From Rhizobium sp. P40RR-XXII (lineage in GTDB: Bacteria > Pseudomonadota > Alphaproteobacteria > Rhizobiales > Rhizobiaceae): a stretch of DNA of 64,000 bases. Shown piece after piece: positions 27,627 to 35,274 of this stretch (position 1 is the first letter of the stretch; each line of letters starts with the position of its first letter). The DNA lies in NCBI RefSeq assembly GCF_012641405.1, contig NZ_JABAII010000005.1:186001-250000 (forward strand). The letters are read 5' to 3'. The notes under the pieces are model-generated. The model was not told the origin of the DNA. It worked only from the letters and a program-made list of their open reading frames with translations, and ran no database searches. The position numbers were made by a program, and so were the translations under genes.

Positions 27627-29402
27627 CTAGAGAACCTTGGCGAGGAAGGCGCGGGTGCGTTGATGTCTCGCATCGTTGAAGACCTGCCCCGGCGAGCCGG
27701 TCTCAAGAATGTGTCCGCCTTCCATGAAGACGACGGTATCGGCGACCTCGCGAGCAAAACCGATTTCGTGGGTGACGATGACGAGAGTGGTGCCGGTGCG
27801 CGCCAGTTCCTTGATCACGTCGAGGACTTCGCCGACGAGCTCCGGATCGAGCGCCGAGGTCGGCTCATCGAACAGCAGCACCTTCGGCCGCAGCGCCAGC
27901 GCGCGGGCGATGGCGACGCGCTGCTGCTGGCCGCCGGAAAGCTGGCGGGGATAGGCATCGATCTTGTCGCTCAGCCCGACGCGGGCCAAAAGCTCCTGCG
28001 CAAAAGTGATAGCGTCGTCGCGGCTCAATCCCCGCACTTGAATCGGCGCTTCGATAATGTTTTCCAAAACAGTGAGATGCGGGAACAAGTTGAAGTTCTG
28101 GAAGACCATGCCGATGTCCGTCCGGCGCTTCAGAATATCCTTCTCCTTGAGCTCATAGAGCACGTCGCCCTTTTGCGTGTAGCCGACCAGTTCGCCGTCC
28201 ACGGAGATGAAACCACTGTCGACCCGTTCCAGATGATTGATGGCGCGCAGCAGGGTTGATTTCCCCGAGCCCGACGGGCCGATGATTGCCGTCACGCTGC
28301 CGGCCGGCAAATTGAGCTCGATATCGTCAAGAACCTTCAGCGTGCCGAAGCTCTTCGAAATGCCATGAATGCGCACGGCACCACCCCTGGCACGCCAGTC
28401 AGCAGCACCCGTCCGGCTTCCAAGCGTCACGCCACTTACCCTTGCCGATGCGACCGGCGGACGACGGAAGCGCTGGAAATAGGACTGGAAGGGCAAAGGC
28501 GTCGGATTGCGCACCGCACCCTTGGAGAAATAGCGCTCGATATAGTGCTGGGCGATCGACAGCACCGTCATGATGACGAGATACCAGACCGTCGCCACCA
28601 TCAACAGCGGAATGACTTCCAGATTGCGGCGGTAGATGACCTGCACCGTGTAGAAGAGCTCCGGCAGGGCGAGCACGTAGACCATGGACGTGCTCTTGGC
28701 GAGGCCGATGATCTCGTTGAAACCCGTGGGAAGGATGGAGCGCATCGCCTGCGGCAAGATGATGCGGAACGCCTGGCGACGGCGCGATAGGCCGAGGGCG
28801 GCGGCCGCTTCCAACTGGCCCTGGTCGACGGAGAGGATGCCGCCGCGAACGATTTCGGCAAAGAAAGCCGACTGGTTGAGCGTCAATCCGAGGAAGGCCG
28901 CTGCAAATGGCGTCAGCAGCTGCGTAGTCGGATAATCGAAGAGGACCTTGCCGGTGAAAGGAACGCCGATGCTAATAGTTTCATAAAGATAGCCAAGATT
29001 GTTGAGAATTAACAGTAACACAATCATCGGGATTGAACGCAGCAGCCAGATGTAGCCCCAGGAGAGGCTCGCAAGCAGCGGCGACTTCGACACGCGCGCC
29101 AGCGCCAGCGCAGTTCCGAGAATGGAGCCGGACACGGCCGCAAGCGCCGTCAGCAGCAAAGTCCTGCCGAGACCTACCAGCACGGGCTCGGCAAAGAACC
29201 ATTGGGCAAAAACGGCCCAGCCCCACCGCGGATTGGTGAAGGTGGAATAGAGAACGACCGCTATGACGAGCGCGGCAAAGATCGTGCCGGCCGTGCGTCC
29301 GGGGTGTCTCGCAGGCACGATGCGATAACGCGAATAGTCAGTCTTCGGCTCGGTGGCTCCAGTGCCTCGATAGACACCCGCAAAATCCGTCGTCAGCGCC
29401 AT
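27627..29402 (-). CDS. Amino-acid ABC transporter, fused permease and ATP-binding protein
   Basis: A 591-residue single-chain fusion. The start is the ATG at 29400-29402 (MALTTDFAG) with AGGGG upstream. Residues about 45-320 are a HisM/GlnP-type permease (LGRTLLLTALAAVSGSILGTALALAR, and the EAA loop EAAAALGLSRRRQAFRIILPQAMRSILP). Residues about 345-591 are the ATPase: Walker A GPSGSGKST, signature LSGGQQQRVAIARAL, Walker B VLLFDEPTSALD. In most amino-acid importers these are separate genes. With the two binding proteins downstream it completes one uptake system in the organosulfur operon. Confidence 0.93.
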   Translation of the reverse strand: MALTTDFAGVYRGTGATEPKTDYSRYRIVPARHPGRTAGTIFAALVIAVVLYSTFTNPRWGWAVFAQWFFAEPVLVGLGRTLLLTALAAVSGSILGTALALARVSKSPLLASLSWGYIWLLRSIPMIVLLLILNNLGYLYETISIGVPFTGKVLFDYPTTQLLTPFAAAFLGLTLNQSAFFAEIVRGGILSVDQGQLEAAAALGLSRRRQAFRIILPQAMRSILPTGFNEIIGLAKSTSMVYVLALPELFYTVQVIYRRNLEVIPLLMVATVWYLVIMTVLSIAQHYIERYFSKGAVRNPTPLPFQSYFQRFRRPPVASARVSGVTLGSRTGAADWRARGGAVRIHGISKSFGTLKVLDDIELNLPAGSVTAIIGPSGSGKSTLLRAINHLERVDSGFISVDGELVGYTQKGDVLYELKEKDILKRRTDIGMVFQNFNLFPHLTVLENIIEAPIQVRGLSRDDAITFAQELLARVGLSDKIDAYPRQLSGGQQQRVAIARALALRPKVLLFDEPTSALDPELVGEVLDVIKELARTGTTLVIVTHEIGFAREVADTVVFMEGGHILETGSPGQVFNDARHQRTRAFLAKVL

Positions 29403-29442
29403 GATACTTACCCCTTTATGATTGTGATTGACCTGTTCGCCG

Positions 29443-29991
29443 CTATCGACCGGCTGCGGCCAGTCGCTGCCGTGAGCCGGAGGCTTCGGCGACGTAGGAC
29501 AAGGCCAGATGGCTGATATCCTTCTCGAAAGGCAGGCTCTTGTAGACTTCCGGATCGACCGAAGTGTCGAAGAGCGCGGTGTAGCCATTGGTGAGATAAA
29601 GACCGACCGCCTCGGGCTGGCGGAAACCTGTCGTCAGATAGATGCGGCGATAGCCCTGCCGCCCTGCCTGCGCTTCCAGCTCCACCAGCAGCTTCCGTGC
29701 CAAGCCCTGACGACGCAGATCCTGCCGGGTCCATATCCGTTTGAATTCGGCGGTCTGGTCGTCATAGCGCTTGAAGCCTCCGCCGCCGATCGTCTCGCCA
29801 TCGCGCAACAGAAGCAGGAAATTGCCATCCGGTGGCGCGAAGGCCTCCGGCGGATAGCGGTTGAGTTCGGCAGCCGCCCCTTCGGCATTGAAATAGTTGC
29901 CGTAGCGGCTGTCATACTCATGGATCAGTTCGTCGATCAGCGGCTTGGCGCGTGGATCGAGCGGGGTCGTATAGAGAAACGTATCGCTCAT
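29443..29991 (-). CDS. GNAT family N-acetyltransferase
   Basis: About 182 residues from the ATG at 29989-29991; a GTG at 30001-30003 overlapping the amidohydrolase stop (GTGA) is an alternative. The acetyl-CoA site is seen in IWTRQDLRRQGLARKLLVELEAQAG, with FRQPEAVGLYLTNGYTALFD as the C-terminal GNAT strand-helix. Next to an M20 deacetylase, flavin monooxygenases and an amino-acid importer, it most likely N-acetylates an S-substituted cysteine before oxidation, as YxeL/SnaA-type enzymes do in Bacillus. That role is inference; the fold is clear. Confidence 0.88.
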   Translation of the reverse strand: MSDTFLYTTPLDPRAKPLIDELIHEYDSRYGNYFNAEGAAAELNRYPPEAFAPPDGNFLLLLRDGETIGGGGFKRYDDQTAEFKRIWTRQDLRRQGLARKLLVELEAQAGRQGYRRIYLTTGFRQPEAVGLYLTNGYTALFDTSVDPEVYKSLPFEKDISHLALSYVAEASGSRQRLAAAGR

Positions 29992-29999
29992 GTCGGTCG

Positions 30000-31199
30000 T
30001 CACCTGTTGTCATCCGCAAGGAAGGTTTCGGCGAGCCGCACCCAGTAGCGGGCTGCGGGTGCAATGATCGCGTCGTTGAAGTTGTATTGGGCGCTATGCA
30101 GGGGCGCGCTATCGCCGTTGCCGACAAAGAGATAACTCCCTGGCTTCGCCTCCAGCATGAAGGCGAAATCTTCGCTTGCCGTCCGCGGCCGGAAATCCGC
30201 TTCCACGGCGGCAGTTCCAAGCGTCTTCAAGGCGACATCACGGGCGAAGGCGGTTTCATCGGCATGATTGACGAGTGCCGGAAAACCGAGGCGGTAATTG
30301 ACCTCGGTCACCGCGCCGAAGCTTTCCGCCTGCGCCCGCGCCAGCGCCGGAATCCGCTCCTGCAGCTTCGCGCGCACCTTTTCGCTGAAAGCGCGCATGG
30401 TCAGCTTCATCTCGACGCTTTCGGGAATGACGTTCGAAGCAGAACCTGCATGAATGGATCCCACGGTCGCGACCGCCATATCCTGCGGATCGATGTTGCG
30501 GGAAACAACACTTTGAAGTGCCGTGATGAAGGAGGCGGAAGCCAGCACGGGATCGACGGCACGATGCGGCTCGGCGCCATGGCCGCCCTTTCCGACGATC
30601 CTGATAACGGCCTGATCGACGGAGGCCATAGCCGGACCGGCAACGAAGCCGAACTGGCCCGCCGGGACATCAGGCCAATTATGCAGCCCGAAGACCGCAT
30701 CGACCGGAAAGCGATCGAAAAGCCCTTCCGACAGCATCTTGCGCGCACCGGCGCCGATCTCTTCGGCCGGCTGGAAGATCAGCCGCAAGGTGCCGCTGAA
30801 ATTGCCGTTTTCGGCGAGATAGCGGGCGGCCGCCAGGAGGATCGACGTGTGCCCATCGTGGCCGCAGGCATGCATGACGCCGGGGTTGCTGCTGGCATAG
30901 TCTAGCCCGGTCGCCTCTTCGATGGGCAGCGCATCCATGTCGGCACGAATGCCGATGCTACGCTTCCCGTCGCCCCGCTTCAGGGTCGCAACGACACCCG
31001 TGCCGGCTATGCCTGTCGCGACGTCGTAGCCCCAGTCGGCAAGGAACGAGGCAACCTTCTTGGCGGTTCGATGCTCCTGGAAGGCGAGCTCGGGATATTG
31101 GTGCAGATCGTGCCTCAGCGCGATGATCTCATCGAGGTATGCAGCGATGCCTGTCTCGACTTGGTCGATGACCGAAGCGGGCTTGATGATGGCGTTCAT
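30000..31199 (-). CDS. M20-family amidohydrolase (N-acyl-amino-acid deacylase, hippurate hydrolase group)
   Basis: A 399-residue metallo-amidohydrolase. Metal ligands are visible in MHACGHDGH, IFQPAEEIGAG and the C-terminal LHSAQYNFNDAI; the substrate-gating Asp is in ADMDALPIEE; the dimerisation domain contains GKGGHGAEPHRAVDP and GSIHAGSASNVIP. M20D members such as YxeP, YtnL and SndB remove acetyl groups from N-acetyl-cysteine conjugates. It follows the monooxygenase gene after 15 bases and its stop overlaps the acetyltransferase region. Confidence 0.92.
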   Translation of the reverse strand: MNAIIKPASVIDQVETGIAAYLDEIIALRHDLHQYPELAFQEHRTAKKVASFLADWGYDVATGIAGTGVVATLKRGDGKRSIGIRADMDALPIEEATGLDYASSNPGVMHACGHDGHTSILLAAARYLAENGNFSGTLRLIFQPAEEIGAGARKMLSEGLFDRFPVDAVFGLHNWPDVPAGQFGFVAGPAMASVDQAVIRIVGKGGHGAEPHRAVDPVLASASFITALQSVVSRNIDPQDMAVATVGSIHAGSASNVIPESVEMKLTMRAFSEKVRAKLQERIPALARAQAESFGAVTEVNYRLGFPALVNHADETAFARDVALKTLGTAAVEADFRPRTASEDFAFMLEAKPGSYLFVGNGDSAPLHSAQYNFNDAIIAPAARYWVRLAETFLADDNR

Positions 31200-31214
31200 G
31201 GCGATCGTCCGGGC

Positions 31215-32564
31215 TCAGGCGCCCACGGCCTTTGCGGGTTCGATGCCATCCTGTTCCGCCGCGTAACGGCTTTCGCGGAATGGCAAGCCAAGGTGATCGC
31301 GCAGCGTCTCGCCTTTCAGCGTGGGCTCGAAGTAGCCGCGCGCCGTCAGGATCGGTAGGACATGCTTGGAGAAATCGTCGAAGCCTTCGCCGATCACCGG
31401 GAAACCGAGGATAAAGCCGTCAGCACCCTCTTCGTCCACCCAGCGGATGATTTCACCGGCAATATGCTCGGCGGTGCCGATGAATGAGGTTCGCGGTGTT
31501 GCCGCATCGAGCGCCACCTCGCGCAGCGTGAGCCCCTTCTCCCGGGCGGTCTTTTTGATCCGGTCGGTCGTGCCGCGGAAATTGTTGCGGCCGATGTCAC
31601 CGAGATCGGGAAACTGCTCATCCAGTGGATAGACGCTGAAGTCATGATGGTCGAAGAAGCGACCGAGATAGGCGAGCGCCTCCTCGATGGTGACGAGATT
31701 GCGGATTGCCTGATACTTGGCGTCCGCCTCCTCCGGCGTCGCTCCAACGATCGGGCCGATACCCGGAAAGATGCCGACATCGGCGGCACTGCGGCCATGT
31801 GCGATCGCGCTTTGCTTCACCTGCGTGTAGAAGATCTTGGCGTCTTCGAGCGGTCCGCCGTTGGTGAAGACGGCATCGGCGTGCTTGCCGGCCAGCCGGA
31901 TGCCGGAATCGGAGGCTCCGGCCTGGAACACCACCGGCTGCCCCTGTTTGGAACGACCGATATTAAGGGGACCTTCGATGCGGAAGAACCGGCCCTTGTG
32001 GTTCAGGCGATGCAGCTTGGATTTGTCGGCATAGACGCCGGTCTCGCGGTCACGCACGAAGGCATCGTCGTCCCAGGAATCCCACAGGCCCTTGATGGCA
32101 TCGAGATATTCGTCGGCGATCTCGTAGCGCAGCTCGTGCTCGGGATGCTCGCGGCTGTAGTTGCGGCCGGAGCCTTCGAGCGGTGAGGTCACGGCGTTCC
32201 AGCCGGCGCGGCCGCCGCTGATGAGATCGAGCGAGGCAAATTGCCGGGCAATAGTGAAGGGATCGCTGTAGGAGGTCGAAACGGTGCCGACCAGGCCGAG
32301 CTTCGTCGTGAAGGCAGCGAGCGCGGACAGGATGGTCAGCGGCTCGAACCGGTTAAGGAAATGCGGGATGGATTGCTCGTTGATATAGAGCCCATCGGCG
32401 ACGAAAGCGAAGGCAATGCCGGCATCCTCAGCTTTGCGGGCGGCTTTCACGAAGAAGTTGAGATTGGTGCTGGCGTCGGCCGGGACGCTCGGGTGCTTCC
32501 AGGCATTCATGTGGCCGCCCGGGCCTTGCAGCATGATACCGAAGGTGACGTGTTTTTGAGCCAT
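31215..32564 (-). CDS. NtaA/SnaA/DszA-family FMN-dependent monooxygenase
   Basis: A 449-residue luciferase-like monooxygenase of the nitrilotriacetate/dibenzothiophene-sulfone subfamily. Signatures include FGIMLQGPGGHMNAWKHP at the N-terminus, ISGGRAGWNAVTSP, NYSREHPEHELRYEIADEYLDAIKGLWDSW, and VVFQAGASDSGIRLAGKHADAVF. Members act on organosulfur or chelate compounds using FMNH2 from a separate reductase. The Bacillus YxeK and YtnJ enzymes of cysteine-conjugate breakdown belong to this subfamily, and it sits beside the matching acetyltransferase and amidohydrolase. Confidence 0.93.
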   Translation of the reverse strand: MAQKHVTFGIMLQGPGGHMNAWKHPSVPADASTNLNFFVKAARKAEDAGIAFAFVADGLYINEQSIPHFLNRFEPLTILSALAAFTTKLGLVGTVSTSYSDPFTIARQFASLDLISGGRAGWNAVTSPLEGSGRNYSREHPEHELRYEIADEYLDAIKGLWDSWDDDAFVRDRETGVYADKSKLHRLNHKGRFFRIEGPLNIGRSKQGQPVVFQAGASDSGIRLAGKHADAVFTNGGPLEDAKIFYTQVKQSAIAHGRSAADVGIFPGIGPIVGATPEEADAKYQAIRNLVTIEEALAYLGRFFDHHDFSVYPLDEQFPDLGDIGRNNFRGTTDRIKKTAREKGLTLREVALDAATPRTSFIGTAEHIAGEIIRWVDEEGADGFILGFPVIGEGFDDFSKHVLPILTARGYFEPTLKGETLRDHLGLPFRESRYAAEQDGIEPAKAVGA

Positions 32565-32587
32565 GATGATCCTCCTGGGATAGGCGC

Positions 32588-33580
32588 TCAGGCGACGAGC
32601 GAAAGGCGTTCTTTGGCAAGCAATTCTATGGAGTTCAGCCGTTCGGCGGCGGTCAGCGCCGGCGTGTCGAGCACGAATTCCTCGACGCCGTAGCGATGAT
32701 GAAGCGTGTCGAGTTCGTCGCGGATCTGCGCCGCCGTGCCGTGCAGCACGCTCGGCACCTTCTCTTCGGTCCGGAAGTCGGAGAAGCCCGCCTGACGCGC
32801 AAACTCCGCCGCCTGCTCCTGGGTGCCGACATTGACGCTCTGGCCATTGGGCAGGAAAAGCTTGACGATGCGCAGCTGGCCGACGCGCTCCCGGGCATGG
32901 GCCTCGCTTTCGGCGGCGAAGGCGGCGAGCGCCAGGATCGGCACCTTGCCACCGCTCGCATGGTCATAGGCTTCGAACGTCTTCCGCAGGTTTTCGGGAT
33001 CGCCGTTCAGATGGCCGGCAAACACCAACCTCCAGCCTTTCTCCGCGGCAAGCTTCGCGCTTTCGACGCTGGCGCCAAGCAGGAAGCGTTCGGGCGAACG
33101 CGGCGGAAACGGCGTTGCCAGCGCGCCGTCGGAGTGGGGATCGGCGGCAAGGTAGGTGTTGATGTCGGAGAGTTGCTCCGCGAAATCCGGCTTCTTCTCG
33201 GGATCGAAGGCGCGCTGTAATGCGCGGGTCGAGAGCGGAAATCCGCCCGGCGCCTTGCCGACGCCGAGATCGACGCGGCCGGGTGCCAGCGAGGCCAGGA
33301 GATTGAAGGCCTCCGCGACCTTGTAGGCACTGTAATGCTGCAGCATCACGCCGCCGGAACCGATGCGGATCTTCGAAGTGCGGGCGAGAAGATAGGCGAT
33401 CAGAACTTCGGGTGCCGAACTTGCGAGGTTCGCCATATTATGGTGCTCGGCAACCCAGAAGCGATGATAGCCAAGTTCTTCGGCCCTTACGGCCAGACGC
33501 GTCGTGGCGCCAAGCGCATCGGTGGCGTCAAGCCCCTGTTCGATCGGGCTCTTGTCGAGAAGGCTAAGGAGATAAGACAT
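32588..33580 (-). CDS. LLM-class flavin-dependent oxidoreductase
   Basis: A 330-residue luciferase-like protein: LGATTRLAVRAEELGYHRFWVAEHHNM, VLIAYLLARTSKIRIGSGGVMLQHYSAYKVAEAFNLLASLAPGRVDLGVGKAPGG. It resembles the group with bacterial-luciferase alpha-like MsnO8/YhbW proteins and is distinct from the other two monooxygenases in the operon. It is the first gene of the eight-gene unit. The 340 bases upstream carry an AT-rich motif shared with the tau operon. Confidence 0.9.
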   Translation of the reverse strand: MSYLLSLLDKSPIEQGLDATDALGATTRLAVRAEELGYHRFWVAEHHNMANLASSAPEVLIAYLLARTSKIRIGSGGVMLQHYSAYKVAEAFNLLASLAPGRVDLGVGKAPGGFPLSTRALQRAFDPEKKPDFAEQLSDINTYLAADPHSDGALATPFPPRSPERFLLGASVESAKLAAEKGWRLVFAGHLNGDPENLRKTFEAYDHASGGKVPILALAAFAAESEAHARERVGQLRIVKLFLPNGQSVNVGTQEQAAEFARQAGFSDFRTEEKVPSVLHGTAAQIRDELDTLHHRYGVEEFVLDTPALTAAERLNSIELLAKERLSLVA

Positions 33581-33919
33581 GCCGCTTCATCCATGTTTGC
33601 GTCCAATGCCGACCATGGAACGCTTTAGTCTATAAAAAACATAGATTTTAAGTTATTTAAGAAACAGCTTTCTTTTTCTTCCGCCGGATGCGGAAAAAAT
33701 CGGCAGTCGCCGACGGGATGTGGATGGGGCGGCAACAAATGTCACCAGACTGGAGGTTAGGCGACCACTTGCGCCTTTAAAAATGTCACGGACGAATAGT
33801 TGCCGCGAAAAGGAGACTTTGCGTCACAAGGTTGAAAGAAGATCGCTGTGCCTAACTGCGCAGGCATATATCGGGGTGTCGTTGACGAAACCACGCACGT
33901 GCAGCGGGCAAGCACCGCA
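33581..33919. other. Promoter region and edge of the foreign-looking stretch
   Basis: About 340 bases without a gene. The left half carries the AT-rich promoter area of the minus-strand sulfur operon (CTATAA-type motif at 33623-33635, then ATTTTAAGTTATTTAAG). The right half shows no structure I can name and probably includes the left junction of the RTX-remnant stretch. Confidence 0.4.
33623..33639. promoter_or_regulatory. LysR-type half-site motif upstream of the organosulfur operon
   Basis: CTTTAG-T-CTATAA followed by AAAA. TAGTCTATAAAAA (33626-33638) is identical to 37089-37101 before tauA. Candidate activator site for sulfur-starvation control; 43 bases upstream of the first gene. Confidence 0.45.
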
Positions 33920-34366
33920 TTAGCGAATGTTGCACCACTTCTTAATTCGATTGATCGAACCATCCGGGTTGCGCTTGATTGAATAGCCATTCTGACCCGA
34001 GAAATGATTTTGCCGCAAGTCTCGAATGACCATGGCGGCATCACCATGCGGTGCGACAACGTCAATGAACCAAAGGTTGTCGCCTGATGCCCATTTTGAT
34101 TCATCAGGAGTGAGGCCGTCGGACATCAACTTCAGGTGGGTGACGTCGTCGACGAGTGTCCATGTCACAAAGGCCTTGGGATTGTCCGGTCCGAAAAAGT
34201 AAATCTTGCACTGGCCCGTCTTGAGTGCGGGAACGAAGTTTCTTTCCAGGTCGGCGAGCAACCAGCGTCGGTGAAGCGGAGATTGAAGCGTCAGAAATGC
34301 CATACTCCCCAATGCCTCCGTTGCACCCAATTTTCTGACCGATGAAGTCGCATCCATTGGTGTCAT
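33920..34366 (-). CDS. RTX-toxin-activating lysine acyltransferase (HlyC family)
   Basis: A 148-residue HlyC-like protein. SPLHRRW supplies the catalytic His (His32) and DNLWFIDVVAPHGD the catalytic Asp (Asp102); their spacing (70) is nearly that in HlyC (His23/Asp92). It also has the conserved GQCKIYFFGPDNPKAFVTW core and the DLRQNHFSGQ segment. HlyC enzymes transfer fatty acyl groups from acyl-ACP to lysines of RTX toxins in the cytoplasm. The ATG overlaps the stop of an HlyD-tail fragment (ATGA), so they once formed an operon. No RTX toxin gene is in the window, leaving the enzyme without a visible target. Confidence 0.85.
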   Translation of the reverse strand: MTPMDATSSVRKLGATEALGSMAFLTLQSPLHRRWLLADLERNFVPALKTGQCKIYFFGPDNPKAFVTWTLVDDVTHLKLMSDGLTPDESKWASGDNLWFIDVVAPHGDAAMVIRDLRQNHFSGQNGYSIKRNPDGSINRIKKWCNIR

Positions 34367-34674
34367 CGCTCCTTCAATCCATTTTGAATTGCCTTCGTAA
34401 TAGGTTCAAAAAAGTAGGAAATGAGCCTGCGCGTTGACGTGACGACGTCGACGGTCACTGTCATGCCTGGTGAAAAGCCAATGTCCTTGCCGTCCACCCG
34501 TAATTCGGACTTATCGAGCCGAAGGCGTTCCTCAGACTCGTCTGGCTCGACTTCATACTCGCAAGGTGTAGGCGTGGGCGTGAAAGACGGATATAGCTTC
34601 GACGGCCAAGTTGCCGCATCGAAAGATCCCAGCAACAATCCGGGATTCAGCAGATCTGCTCTTGGTTCTGTCAT
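34363..34674 (-). pseudogene. Truncated C-terminal fragment of an HlyD-family type I secretion adaptor
   Basis: A 103-codon frame. Its last ~60 residues (from about VEPDESEERLRL to the end) match the C-terminus of HlyD-type membrane-fusion proteins: LRVDGKDIGFSPGM, VTVDVVTSTRRLISYFFEPI and a final LKER. The first ~40 residues (proline-rich, PSFTPTPTP) are unrelated to HlyD and have no ribosome site, and the frame is closed by a stop just upstream. A full adaptor is about 430 residues, so over 80 percent is missing. I read this as a deletion or insertion remnant fused to foreign sequence. Confidence 0.65.
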
Positions 34675-34779
34675 CGGGAGCGGAGCGCCAGATCCTTCTG
34701 GTTACACGGCAATGGGCGATTACGGGGGTGGCGGTTCACCCTCGAACAACGGCAGGGATAGTTCCGGCGGCAGATAGCG

Positions 34780-34793
34780 AACCCAAAAGGGTT
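34780..34793 (+). terminator. Small hairpin AACCC-AAAA-GGGTT
   Basis: A 5-bp stem with an AAAA loop followed by TCTT, just upstream of the AT-rich membrane-protein gene. Possibly a weak terminator. Confidence 0.25.
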
Positions 34794-34814
34794 TCTTGAA
34801 ACGGGAGAGCGGCT

Positions 34815-35135
34815 GTGTCCTTGAGCTTTGCGTTCATTTTTAAGACAACGCTGCTCGCCTTCTTTGAGGAAATGACAAAGTTTCTGACGGTCTGGATTTT
34901 CAGACGTACGCCCTATCCATTTATCGGCTTGTTTCTCTTCGCCATATTTGAAGGTGCCTTGCAGTTCTCGGCAGTATCACAGCATCTTCTCTATCTCGGT
35001 ATTGGGTCTCAACTCTTATCTGTCACACTTGCCATATACTTACTGTCTTTCACAAAATTTTTCCACGTCGCAACAAGCTACGTATATCTCAAATCGGTCG
35101 CTCCAATCTTGGCTCTCATCTATTGTACACTATGA
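34815..35135 (+). CDS. Small AT-rich membrane protein with Glu-Glu motif, unassigned
   Basis: A 106-residue hydrophobic protein starting at a GTG with GGGAG 8 nt upstream. Three or four membrane helices are visible (about residues 5-28, 33-50, 58-80 and 88-106). The motif FFEEMTKF in the first helix and FEGALQF in the second recall the paired-Glu helices of PrsW and CPBP-type intramembrane proteases, but the protein is far shorter than those families and may be truncated. Base composition is visibly more AT-rich than the flanking rhizobial genes, which suggests acquisition by transfer. I do not recognise a family with confidence. Confidence 0.5.
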   Translation: MSLSFAFIFKTTLLAFFEEMTKFLTVWIFRRTPYPFIGLFLFAIFEGALQFSAVSQHLLYLGIGSQLLSVTLAIYLLSFTKFFHVATSYVYLKSVAPILALIYCTL

Positions 35136-35274
35136 CATACGGCAGCCAACTTGGTATATCTTCCTACGCTTTCTTTGACTTATTACTTACTAATCCCGTT
35201 GCTAGACCTCTTATCAAGCTTCGCAGCTATGCGGTCGCCGGACGTTCCGGCGCGCATCGATCCGCCGAGAGCGC

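Noticed and set aside
34421..34777. Glycine/serine-rich 118-codon frame on the plus strand
   Set aside because: It overlaps the HlyD-tail fragment in antisense, has low-complexity composition and no ribosome site; most likely a shadow.
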